A DNA stretch of 64,000 nucleotides from Halomonas stenophila. Lineage in GTDB: Bacteria; Pseudomonadota; Gammaproteobacteria; Pseudomonadales; Halomonadaceae. Made by a program: the position numbers and the translations under genes. The notes beneath the pieces were generated by a model. That model ran no database searches, was not told the DNA's origin, and saw only the letters and a program-made list of their open reading frames with translations. Of this stretch, positions 34,373-46,530 are shown in pieces. How positions within the stretch are numbered: the first letter of the stretch is position 1; each line of letters starts with the position of its first letter. The DNA is taken from contig NZ_JACHXR010000005.1 in NCBI RefSeq assembly GCF_014192275.1, forward strand, positions 124,001-188,000, given 5' to 3'.

Positions 34373-35602
34373 ATGAGCGTGAGCCTGGAACGCGTCCGCG
34401 ACCTCGACCGCCAGGATCCCCTGGCCGACTTCAAGCGCCGCTTCGCCCTGCCCGAGGGCATACTCTACCTCGACGGCAACTCCCTGGGCGCCCAGCCCAG
34501 GGCCGCCCGCGACGCCGTGGCCGCGACCCTGGACCAGTGGCGCGACGAGCTGATCAAGGGCTGGAACCAGGGCTGGTTCGATGCCCCGGAGCGCCTCGGC
34601 AACAAGCTCGCCCCGTTGCTCGGCGCCGGCGAGGGCGAGGTGGTGGTCACCGACAACATCACCCTCAACCTCTTCAAGCTGCTCGGCTTCATCACCGGCC
34701 AGCGGACCGACGGCCGCCACGTGGTGCTCAGCGAGGGCGGCAACTTTCCCACCGACGGTTACATCGCCCAGGGCTTCTGCCGCCTCACCGACCACGAGCA
34801 CCGCGTCCTGCCCGAGGGCGCCGACCTGGCCGAGCACCTGGACGGGGTGGCCGTGGTGGTGCTCAGCGAGGTCAACTATCGCACCGGGCGTCGCCGCGAC
34901 ATGGCGGCCACCACCCGGCTGGTCCACGCCCAGGGCGCCGAGGTCGTCTGGGACCTGGCCCATTCGGCCGGGGCCCTGCCGGTGGCGCTCAACGACAGCG
35001 GCGCCCGCTATGCGGTGGGCTGCACCTACAAGTACCTCAACGGCGGCCCGGGCGCGCCGGGCTTCCTGTATGTCCGCCGCGACTGCCAGGGGGAGGGCTG
35101 GCAGCCCCTCTCCGGCTGGCACGGCCACGCCGCGCCCTTCGCCTTCGACGCCGACTATGTGCCGGCGACGAACATCACCCGCTTTCGCACCGGCACCCAC
35201 TCGGCGTTGGCCTACAGCGCCCTGGAGGCCTCCCTGGCGCTCTGGGCCGACGTCGATATGCAGGCTCTGCGCGAGAAGAGCCTGGCGCTGACCGAGCTGT
35301 TCCGCGAGTGCCTGGCCGACGTGCTGACAAGCCACGGCATCGAGGACATCACCCCGGCGTCGGAGGCGCGCGGCAGCCAGGTATCGCTGGTGGATACCGA
35401 GCACGGCTACGCCATCGTCCAGGCGCTGATCGCCCGCGGGGTGATCGGCGACTACCGCGAGCCGGGCCTGCTGCGCTTCGGCTTCACGCCGCTCTACCTG
35501 AGCCATGAGGATGTCTGGCAGGCGGCCCGCCACTTCCGCGAGGTGGTGGAAAGCGGCGAGTACCGGGACCCGCGCTTCCGCGTTCGCGCCGCCGTGACCT
35601 GA
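34373..35602 (+). CDS. kynU: Kynureninase
   Basis: This 409-residue PLP enzyme cleaves L-kynurenine to anthranilate and alanine. The catalytic lysine is Lys220 in VGCTYKYLNGGPGAPGFLYV. Other family stretches are LYLDGNSLGAQPRAARDAV, LSEGGNFPTDGYIAQGFC, the Asp-Leu-His-like WDLAHSAGALPV and GSQVSLVDTEHGYAIVQALI. I chose ATG 34373 with CGGAGA upstream; the frame opens earlier without family sequence. It is the first gene of a likely operon with the formamidase (16-base gap) and the amino-acid transporter. Its product, anthranilate, is the substrate of AntABC encoded 10 kb to the left. Confidence 0.94.
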   Translation: MSVSLERVRDLDRQDPLADFKRRFALPEGILYLDGNSLGAQPRAARDAVAATLDQWRDELIKGWNQGWFDAPERLGNKLAPLLGAGEGEVVVTDNITLNLFKLLGFITGQRTDGRHVVLSEGGNFPTDGYIAQGFCRLTDHEHRVLPEGADLAEHLDGVAVVVLSEVNYRTGRRRDMAATTRLVHAQGAEVVWDLAHSAGALPVALNDSGARYAVGCTYKYLNGGPGAPGFLYVRRDCQGEGWQPLSGWHGHAAPFAFDADYVPATNITRFRTGTHSALAYSALEASLALWADVDMQALREKSLALTELFRECLADVLTSHGIEDITPASEARGSQVSLVDTEHGYAIVQALIARGVIGDYREPGLLRFGFTPLYLSHEDVWQAARHFREVVESGEYRDPRFRVRAAVT

Positions 35603-35618
35603 CCCGGGAGCCCATGCG

Positions 35619-36395
35619 ATGACCCGCGACGCCCTGGAGCGCGACTACTCGCCGAGCCGCTACGCCCGCGACTTCGCGGCCACCCTGGCCCGCCAGGCGG
35701 CCGAGGGGGCCGCCCTGGTCGCAGCCCATCGGCCGGCGCGGCTGCGCTATGCCGACGATCCCGCGGCCTGCACCGATCTCTTCCTGCCGCCCGAGCCGGG
35801 GCCCTGGCCGCTGATGGTGTTCATCCACGGCGGCTACTGGCAGGAGCTGGATCATACCGCCACCGACTTCCTGGCCGCGCGCTACCTGGCCCGGGGCATG
35901 GCCTTCGCCTCGCTGGGCTATGGCCTGGCGCCGCGGGTGTCGATCGAGACGATGATCGCCCAGTGCCGTCAGGGGCTCGCGGCGGCAGTGGAAGCGGTGG
36001 CGGAGCAGGGTGGCGTCGCCCGGCGGGTGCTCGGTGGCCACAGCGCCGGGGCCCAGCTGGCCTGCCGAGTGGCCGCCGCCGAGGCGTGCTCGCCGGACGG
36101 CGTGACCATCGACGCGCTGCTGCTGGTCAGCGGCGTCTACGACCTGACGCCGCTGGTCGACACCCATGTGAACGCGCCCCTCGGCCTGGATGTGGCCCGG
36201 GCGCACTCGCTGAGTCCGATGTTCGATGATCTCGCGGGCCTGCCGCCCCTGGAGCTGCTGGTCGCCGAGCACGATACCCCCGCCTTCCGGCGCCAGGCGT
36301 TCGACTTCCGGGCCGCGGTACTGGCCGCCGGCGGCGCGGCGCGGCTGCGCGACCTGCCGGACTGTGATCACTTCGACATCCTCGATCACTTCTAG
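35619..36395 (+). CDS. Alpha/beta-hydrolase arylformamidase (N-formylkynurenine formamidase)
   Basis: This 258-residue protein has the alpha/beta-hydrolase fold with the oxyanion motif MVFIHGGYWQELD, the nucleophile serine in LGGHSAGAQLACRVA and the catalytic His in DCDHFDILDHF. It matches the eukaryote-type kynurenine formamidase (AFMID-like) rather than the metal-dependent KynB fold, so I leave the symbol blank. It would hydrolyse N-formylkynurenine to kynurenine and formate. It sits between kynU and the transporter, which supports this role. The GGGAG before ATG 35619 is clear. Confidence 0.85.
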   Translation: MTRDALERDYSPSRYARDFAATLARQAAEGAALVAAHRPARLRYADDPAACTDLFLPPEPGPWPLMVFIHGGYWQELDHTATDFLAARYLARGMAFASLGYGLAPRVSIETMIAQCRQGLAAAVEAVAEQGGVARRVLGGHSAGAQLACRVAAAEACSPDGVTIDALLLVSGVYDLTPLVDTHVNAPLGLDVARAHSLSPMFDDLAGLPPLELLVAEHDTPAFRRQAFDFRAAVLAAGGAARLRDLPDCDHFDILDHF

Positions 36396-36458
36396 GCCGC
36401 TCCGGCGGCACGACAACAACCAAGGGGCGGCTGGAAGCCCCTGAGGACCCCCTTCGTC

Positions 36459-37802
36459 ATGAACAAGACCCGAGCACAGTTCTCCTCCCGCTTCGGCTTC
36501 CTGATGGCGGCCGCCGGCGCCGCCGTGGGCCTCGGTAACGTCTGGAGCTTCCCCTCCATGGCCGCCAACAACGGCGGTGGCGCCTTCCTGCTGCTGTACA
36601 TCCTGATGGCCTTCGTGCTGGCCTATCCGGCGCTGATGGCCGAGCTGACCCTGGGGCGCTACGCCCAGAGCGGGGTCATCCAGGCCATGTCCCGGGTCGG
36701 CGGAAGCGGCACTGCCGGTCGCCTGGGCGCCGGCATCGGGGGGCTGGCCATCCTGACCGCCTGCCTCGGCCAGGCCTTCTACGCCATCGTCACCGGCTGG
36801 CTGATCGGCTTCACGGTGACGCCACTGCTCGACGTGCTGGGTCTCGACGCCTGGGCCACGGCCTTCGGCGAGGCCGGCTTCTGGAAGGACTGGTGGCTGG
36901 CCAGCGCGGCCATGCTGATCACCGTCGCGGTAGTGCTGGCCGGGGTCAACAAGGGCATCGAGCGCTGGTCCAAGCGGCTGATGCCGCTGCTGATCGTGCT
37001 GATGCTGGCGCTGATCGTGGCAGTCATGACCCTGCCCGGCGCCAGCCAGGGGCTCGGCGCCTATCTGGTGCCGGATGTGTCACGCCTGTCCGGCCAGCTG
37101 GTGCTGGACGCCATGGGCCAGGCCTTCTTCTCGCTGTCCATCGGCGTGGGCGCCATGGTGATCTACGGCTCCTACCTGAGCCGCGAGGCCCACCTGCCCA
37201 GGACCGGTGCCCAGGTGATGTTCATCGACATGGGCGTGGCCTTCATCGCCGGCCTGTTGATCGTGCCCTCGATGTTCGTGGCCGACGAACTGGGCGTGGA
37301 CATCTTCGATGCGACGGGGCAGCTGCAGAGCGCCTCCACCCTGCTGTTCGACGTCATGCCGGCGATGTTCGCCCAGCTCGGCGGCATGGGCACCGCTCTG
37401 GAAATCCTGTTCTTCGCCCTCTTGGCCATTGCCGCCCTGACCTCGATGTTCCCGGTGCTCGAGGTGCCCGTCGCCACCCTGGCGGAGACCGGCCGCGTGT
37501 CGCGCACCCGGGCGACCCTGCTGATGGGCGGACTGATCTTCGCCATCTCGACGCTGATCCTGAGGCACTTCGAGATGCTCTTCGGCCTGGCCATCGAGGT
37601 GACCATCACCTACAACATGCCGCTGATCGGCGCCCTGGTCTGCCTCTACGTGGGTTGGCTGCTGTCGCGCAATGCCAAGTTGCAGGAACTGCGCCAGGGC
37701 GCACCGGAGATCGAGGACACCCTGTTCTGGAAGCTCTGGCCCTGGTACATCCGCTTCGTCTGCCCGCTGCTGCCGTTGGTGGTGCTGGTCAACAGCCTCT
37801 AG
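36459..37802 (+). CDS. Neurotransmitter:sodium symporter (NSS) family transporter, probably for tryptophan or kynurenine
   Basis: This 447-residue protein has eleven to twelve membrane helices and the LeuT fold. The TM1 signature is FLMAAAGAAVGLGNVWSFPS, holding substrate and sodium around the unwound helix (AVGLGNVW), followed by NGGGAFLLLYILMAF and LMAELTLGRYAQS. Bacterial relatives include the tryptophan transporter TnaT and tyrosine transporter Tyt1. Its place after kynU and the formamidase argues for tryptophan, kynurenine or formylkynurenine as the solute. It is 63 bases after the formamidase gene. Confidence 0.9.
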   Translation: MNKTRAQFSSRFGFLMAAAGAAVGLGNVWSFPSMAANNGGGAFLLLYILMAFVLAYPALMAELTLGRYAQSGVIQAMSRVGGSGTAGRLGAGIGGLAILTACLGQAFYAIVTGWLIGFTVTPLLDVLGLDAWATAFGEAGFWKDWWLASAAMLITVAVVLAGVNKGIERWSKRLMPLLIVLMLALIVAVMTLPGASQGLGAYLVPDVSRLSGQLVLDAMGQAFFSLSIGVGAMVIYGSYLSREAHLPRTGAQVMFIDMGVAFIAGLLIVPSMFVADELGVDIFDATGQLQSASTLLFDVMPAMFAQLGGMGTALEILFFALLAIAALTSMFPVLEVPVATLAETGRVSRTRATLLMGGLIFAISTLILRHFEMLFGLAIEVTITYNMPLIGALVCLYVGWLLSRNAKLQELRQGAPEIEDTLFWKLWPWYIRFVCPLLPLVVLVNSL

Positions 37803-37837
37803 GCTTGCCGGTGGTGGCGCCGCCTGCTTGACTGACG

Positions 37838-37859
37838 GGGGTCGCCGGAGGGCGGCCCC
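37838..37859 (+). terminator. Hairpin after the NSS transporter
   Basis: A nine-base stem (GGGGTCGCC with GGCGGCCCC, one G-T pair) and a four-base loop lie 35 bases after the stop. There is no clear T-run. It could mark the end of the kyn operon. Confidence 0.4.
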
Positions 37860-37880
37860 TGTCCCGCAATGGAGCCCCGC

Positions 37881-39221
37881 ATGTCGCCACCCCTGACCCG
37901 TCATAACCGTCCCCGCCAGGTCCTCGACGCCATCACCACTGCCAATGCCGCCCTCTCCGCCAAGGATCGCGCGGCCAAGTACGCCAAGCTGGGCGAGTCG
38001 CCGTATCGCTTCTTTCGCGGCACCAACCACCTCTACTGGGACGATGTCTGGCACGACTGGCGCTTCGCCCTCTACGGAGGCCTGCCGGAGACCCAGACCT
38101 GGCTGCAGGGCGACGCCCACGTCTACAACTTCGGCGCCTACGGCCACCACGACGATGCCGTGCGCTACGGCATGGACGACTTCGACGATGCGCTGATCGG
38201 TGACTACCAGTACGACCTCTGGCGCCTGGCCATCAGCCTGGTGCTCGATGCCCGGGAGAACGCGGCACTCTCCGGCAAGGGCACCCGCAAGGCCCTGGCT
38301 GCCCTGGTGGAGGCCTATGTGGATGAGCTGGGCGGGCATGTCCGCGGCGAGGAGCCCATGGCGGTGACCCTGGAGACCGCCAGGGGGCCGCTCGCCCCCT
38401 TCCTGGAGAAGGTGGCCGCCAAGCGCAGCCGGGCGAAGATGCTGGAGAAGTGGACGACCCTCGATGACGAGGGGCGTCGCTTCGCCGAGCGGACGGACAA
38501 GCTGGCCCGGCTGCCGGCCCACCAGGCCAGCCAGCTGCGCAAGGCCATCGAGGAGGAATATCGCCAGACCCTGGGCGGCACGCGTGCCGCGGCCGAGGAG
38601 GACCACTTCCGGGTCAAGGACCTGGCGCGGCGGCTCGACGCCGGGACCGGCTCACTGGGGCTCGAGCGCTACTACGTGCTGATCGAGGGCGGCCGGGATC
38701 ACGAGCACGATGACGTCATCCTCGACGTCAAGCAGCAGACGCCACCGGAGGGCTGGCGGCTGATGAACCCCGCCGAGAAGCGCGCCTGGCGCCGCGCCTT
38801 CCCCCACGAGGGCGCGCGCCACGCCGCGGCCTTCAGCGCCATCGCCGAGCACCCGGACCCCTACCTGGGCTGGCTGCACCTGGGCGAGACGGTGTTCTCG
38901 GTGCGCGAGCGCTCGCCCTTCAAGGACGACTTCCCGACCCACAAGCTCGACGGCGCCAAGCCCTACCGCAAGCTGGCCCGGCAGTGGGGCCGGATCCTCG
39001 CCCGCGAGCACCTGCGTGGCGCCCGGGCGCTGCACCCGGACGACCCGGCGCGCTTCGCGCGCAGCGTCTGCGCGCGGATCGAGGGGCGGCTGGAGCATTT
39101 CGTCGCCATGGTGGCGACCCTGGCGCTGAGCTATGCCGACTGCGTCGGCCAGGACTATCGCACCTTCGTCGAGGCCGAGGCGACGATCGAGGAGGAGGAG
39201 GCCGGGGCGGCGATCGGCTAG
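37881..39221 (+). CDS. DUF2252 family protein
   Basis: This 446-residue protein belongs to DUF2252, a family of kinase-like fold proteins with no settled role. Typical text is SPYRFFRGTNHLYWDDV, WLQGDAHVYNFGAYG, MDDFDDALIGDYQYDLWRLA and the late HLGETVFSVRERSPFKDDF. The D-x-D-D and G-D-x-H motifs would match a phosphotransferase-like active site. The C-terminal part (VARQWGRILAREHLRGARAL-like) is helical. I chose ATG 37881 with GGAG upstream. It stands alone between the kyn operon and the REC-dehydrogenase gene, transcribed in the same direction; 202 bases separate it from the latter. Confidence 0.88.
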   Translation: MSPPLTRHNRPRQVLDAITTANAALSAKDRAAKYAKLGESPYRFFRGTNHLYWDDVWHDWRFALYGGLPETQTWLQGDAHVYNFGAYGHHDDAVRYGMDDFDDALIGDYQYDLWRLAISLVLDARENAALSGKGTRKALAALVEAYVDELGGHVRGEEPMAVTLETARGPLAPFLEKVAAKRSRAKMLEKWTTLDDEGRRFAERTDKLARLPAHQASQLRKAIEEEYRQTLGGTRAAAEEDHFRVKDLARRLDAGTGSLGLERYYVLIEGGRDHEHDDVILDVKQQTPPEGWRLMNPAEKRAWRRAFPHEGARHAAAFSAIAEHPDPYLGWLHLGETVFSVRERSPFKDDFPTHKLDGAKPYRKLARQWGRILAREHLRGARALHPDDPARFARSVCARIEGRLEHFVAMVATLALSYADCVGQDYRTFVEAEATIEEEEAGAAIG

Positions 39222-39423
39222 CGGGAGTCGCCGCTCAGCCGCCGGGCGGCACCCGGCCTCCTGGATCGGCGGCCCCGTGGCGGCGAGGGTCCGCTATGTT
39301 CCGGACGGGGGGCTTGGCCTACGCTGAGAGGTAAAGCCGGTCGGCGGTGCCCTCGCAGGCGCCCGCGGGCCGCCGGCGAGGGCAGACCGCCATCGCGTCG
39401 TGATCCGGATGAGGGCCGCCGCC

Positions 39424-41073
39424 ATGCAGGATTCCCCCCTTCACCTCTTGCTGGTCGAGGACAATCCGCTTCACAGCAAGCTGATCCAGCGGCTGCTCGC
39501 CGCCGATACCCAGCTCGACTGCGATGTCGAGGCCGTGGACAACCTGGCCGACGGGCTCACGCGGCTGGTCAAGGGCGGGCTGGACCTGGTGCTGCTCGAT
39601 CTGGTGCTGCCCGACAGCGAGGAACTGGAGACGCTGTTCCGCGTGCGCCTGGTGGCGCCCCAGGTGCCGGTGGTGGTGCTGACCAGCCTCGACGACGTCA
39701 AGCTGGCCGCCCGGGCGGTGGAATCCGGCGCCTACGACTACCTGGTCAAGACGCACCTCAAGGGCGTGGCCCTGGGGCGGGCGATCCGCTACACCCTGTC
39801 CCGTGCCCGAGCTCGCGGCGGCGAATGGGACTCGCCGATGTTCCGCCTGGCCCAGCAGCAGTTCCTCAAGGCCGCCCAGTACATGGGCCTGGACGACAAC
39901 ATCCGCCAGCGGCTGCTGTTTCCCCAGCGCACCCAGATGGTCAGCTTCCCCTTCTTCCGCGACGACCGCGCCCAAGTGGAGACCGTCTTCGGCTACCGGG
40001 TGCAGCATGTGCTCTCCATGGGCCCGACCAAGGGTGGCATCCGCTATCACGAGGACGTGGACCTGGGCGAGGTCGCCGCCCTGGCGATGTGGATGACCTG
40101 GAAATGCGCGCTGATGAAGCTGCCCTTCGGCGGCGCCAAGGGCGGGGTGCGAGTCGACCCCACCACCCTCAGTGACCGCGAGCTGCAGCGCCTGACGCGG
40201 CGCTATACCACCGAGATCATCGACATCATCGGCCCCGACAAGGACATCCCGGCGCCGGACATGGGCACCGACGAGCGCGTCATGGCCTGGCTGATGGACA
40301 CCTACAGCCAGCAGATCGGCCATGCGGTGCCGGCCGTGGTCACCGGCAAGCCGGTGGTGCTGGGCGGCTCCCTGGGGCGCAAGGAGGCCACCGGGCGCGG
40401 CCTGGTGTACCTGATCGAGGCCTCGGCGGCGCACCTGGGCATCGAGCTCGCCGGGGCCACGGCGGTGATCCAGGGCTTCGGCAACGTCGGCAGCCACACC
40501 GTCATCTTCCTCGCCGCTCTCGGCGTGCGCATCATCGGCGTCAGCGATGCCTCCACCGGCCTCTATTGCCGCGATGGCCTCTCGGTGGAGGCGCTGCTTG
40601 CCCACGTGGCCGAGCATCGGGTGCTGGCGGGCTACCCGGATGCCGAAGCGATCAGCAACGCCGAGCTGCTCGAGCTGCCCTGCGATGTGCTGGTGCTGGC
40701 GGCCCTGCAGAGCCAGGTGACGGTCGAGAACGCCGCCCGCCTGAATTGCCGGCTGCTGGCCGAGGGGGCCAACGGGCCCACCACCCTGGAGGCGGACGAT
40801 ATCCTCGCCGACCACGACGTCTTCGTGCTGCCGGACATCCTCGGCAATGCCGGGGGGGTGACGGTGTCCTACTTCGAGTGGGTGCAGGGCATGCAGAACC
40901 TGATGTGGACCCACGAGGAGATCAACCGCCGACAGCAGGCGATCCTGCTGGACGCCTTCGAGCGCACCCTGAGACGGGCCGAGGAGAACCACCTCGACAT
41001 GCGCACGGCGGCCCTGATCGAGGGCGTCACGCGGGTCACGGAGGCCAAGCTGCTGCGCGGCGTCTTCCCGTGA
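39424..41073 (+). CDS. Response-regulator receiver domain fused to glutamate dehydrogenase
   Basis: This 549-residue protein joins two families. Residues 5-120 are a CheY-like receiver with all active residues: acidic pair Glu12-Asp13 (LLLVEDNP), phospho-acceptor Asp59 (LVLLDLVLPD), Thr87 and Lys109. Residues about 130-549 are a full-length Glu/Leu/Phe/Val dehydrogenase with Lys203 (PTKGGIRYH), Lys227, catalytic Lys239 (PFGGAKGGV), Asp279 (IPAPDMGTDE), a nucleotide-binding loop GFGNVG at 351-356 and Ser482 in GGVTVSYFEWV. The last two residue types favour glutamate as substrate. It should interconvert glutamate and 2-oxoglutarate plus ammonia under control of receiver phosphorylation. A histidine kinase gene follows after 19 bases. 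GTG 39400 and ATG 39409 are other possible starts; GAGG supports 39424. Confidence 0.93.
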   Translation: MQDSPLHLLLVEDNPLHSKLIQRLLAADTQLDCDVEAVDNLADGLTRLVKGGLDLVLLDLVLPDSEELETLFRVRLVAPQVPVVVLTSLDDVKLAARAVESGAYDYLVKTHLKGVALGRAIRYTLSRARARGGEWDSPMFRLAQQQFLKAAQYMGLDDNIRQRLLFPQRTQMVSFPFFRDDRAQVETVFGYRVQHVLSMGPTKGGIRYHEDVDLGEVAALAMWMTWKCALMKLPFGGAKGGVRVDPTTLSDRELQRLTRRYTTEIIDIIGPDKDIPAPDMGTDERVMAWLMDTYSQQIGHAVPAVVTGKPVVLGGSLGRKEATGRGLVYLIEASAAHLGIELAGATAVIQGFGNVGSHTVIFLAALGVRIIGVSDASTGLYCRDGLSVEALLAHVAEHRVLAGYPDAEAISNAELLELPCDVLVLAALQSQVTVENAARLNCRLLAEGANGPTTLEADDILADHDVFVLPDILGNAGGVTVSYFEWVQGMQNLMWTHEEINRRQQAILLDAFERTLRRAEENHLDMRTAALIEGVTRVTEAKLLRGVFP

Positions 41074-41092
41074 GCGCCCGGGAGGAGACGAG

Positions 41093-44971
<3,879 letters not shown>

Positions 44972-45039
44972 TCAGGCGGCAAATCCGGGTTGTCTCCTAA
45001 ACTGAAACTGTCATCGGCCGTTCTCCATGGGGGCGGTAT

Positions 45040-46530
45040 ATGGGGTCGATCATCGAGCGCGATGCCTTCACGGCAGCCGATTTCCGGCTGTTCGGCAGGC
45101 GCCTGAGGGCCAGCCTCGGCATCCTCCGGGACGTGCTGGCCCAGCCCGGGTTCGGCGTCGGTCCCGCGACGATCGGCGCGGAGCTGGAGACCTATATCAT
45201 CGATGGCGACGGCCGGGTGCTGAACATCAACCAGGCACTCGTCGACGAGCTCCAGGATCCCCAGCTGCAGCTCGAGCTGAACCGCTACAACATCGAGTAC
45301 AACCTGGCGCCCCTGTCGCTGCAGGGCTGGCCCCTGCATGCCCTGGAACAGCAGCTGCTGCAGGTGCTGGCCCGGCTGCAGTCGGCCGCCGCGGCCCACC
45401 AGGGGGGCATCATTCCCATCGGCATCCTGCCCACCCTGCGCGCCGAGGACCTCGGCGAGCACGCCATGACCGACCTGCCGCGCTACCGGGCGCTCGAGCG
45501 GGAGCTCAAGCGCCTGCGCGGCGAGGATTTCAGCGTCGAGATCCACGGCGACGACACCATCCGGGTCAGCAGTTCCCATGTGGTGCTGGAGGGGGCCAAC
45601 ACCTCCTACCAGCTGCACCTGCGCGTCGCCCCGGAGGACTATGCCGACACCTTCAACACCATCCAGCTGGTGACCCCGCTGGTGCTGGCGCTGGGCGCCA
45701 ACTCGCCGTTGTTCCTGCAGCACTGCCTGTGGGAGGAAACCCGCATCGCCCTGTTCAAGCAGGCGGTGGACTGCCGCATGCGTGGCAGCGGGCGCTGGCG
45801 CCAGCCGTCCCGGGTGTCGTTCGGCCAGGGCTGGGTGCGCCGCGGCGCCTGGGAGCTGTTCGCCGAGACGGTCGCCCTGCACCGGCCGATCATGCCGGTC
45901 AACGGCGAGGGGCCGCTGGAGGGCTGGCAGCCCGGCGCCGGGGCGCCGGCCCTGTCGGAGCTGCGCCTGCACATGGGCACCGTATGGCCCTGGAACCGGG
46001 CCGTCTACGACCCCGCCTTCGGCGGCCACTTGCGGGTGGAGATGCGCGCCCTGCCGTCGGGCCCCAGCGCCGTGGACATGGTGGCCAACACCGCCCTGCT
46101 GCTCGGGCTGGTGGCCGGGCTGCGCGAGGACATCGACGACTGGCTGAGTGCCATGCCCTTCCGCTATGCCGAGTACAACTTCTATCGCGCCGCCCAGCAT
46201 GGCCTGGCGGCGCGGCTGCTGTGGCCCCACCGCCGCCACCACCGGCTCGAGGAAATCCCGGTCGTGACCCTGCTCGAGCGCCTGCTGCCCCATGCCAGCC
46301 GGGGCCTGCGCTCGCTGGGCGTGGCGGAGGCCGACAGTGCGCCCTACCTGTCGACGATCGAGCATCGGCTGGCCGCGCGCCTCAACGGGGCCCGCTGGCA
46401 GCGCGAGGTGATGAAGCGCCTCGAGCGGCAGGGGCTCGAGCGCCTCGATGCCTGCCACCGGATGCTGGCGCGCTATGACGAGGCGTCCCGGGCCAATCGG
46501 CCGGTGGGCAGCTGGTCGAGGGAGGTGTGA
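45040..46530 (+). CDS. GCS2-type carboxylate-amine ligase (glutamate-cysteine ligase family 2)
   Basis: This 496-residue protein is of the GCS2/YbdK type, which forms an amide between the gamma-carboxyl of glutamate (or a similar acid) and an amine using ATP. The family signature is TIGAELETYIIDGDGRVL, followed by QLELNRYNIEYNLAPLSLQG and ALGANSPLFLQHCLWEETRI. The actual amine is unknown: cysteine is only one option in this family. The length is larger than YbdK (about 370) by a C-terminal helical part. A new promoter may lie in the 68-base gap after the kinase gene. Its stop codon touches the start of the aspartoacylase-type gene, so the pair works together. Confidence 0.85.
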   Translation: MGSIIERDAFTAADFRLFGRRLRASLGILRDVLAQPGFGVGPATIGAELETYIIDGDGRVLNINQALVDELQDPQLQLELNRYNIEYNLAPLSLQGWPLHALEQQLLQVLARLQSAAAAHQGGIIPIGILPTLRAEDLGEHAMTDLPRYRALERELKRLRGEDFSVEIHGDDTIRVSSSHVVLEGANTSYQLHLRVAPEDYADTFNTIQLVTPLVLALGANSPLFLQHCLWEETRIALFKQAVDCRMRGSGRWRQPSRVSFGQGWVRRGAWELFAETVALHRPIMPVNGEGPLEGWQPGAGAPALSELRLHMGTVWPWNRAVYDPAFGGHLRVEMRALPSGPSAVDMVANTALLLGLVAGLREDIDDWLSAMPFRYAEYNFYRAAQHGLAARLLWPHRRHHRLEEIPVVTLLERLLPHASRGLRSLGVAEADSAPYLSTIEHRLAARLNGARWQREVMKRLERQGLERLDACHRMLARYDEASRANRPVGSWSREV

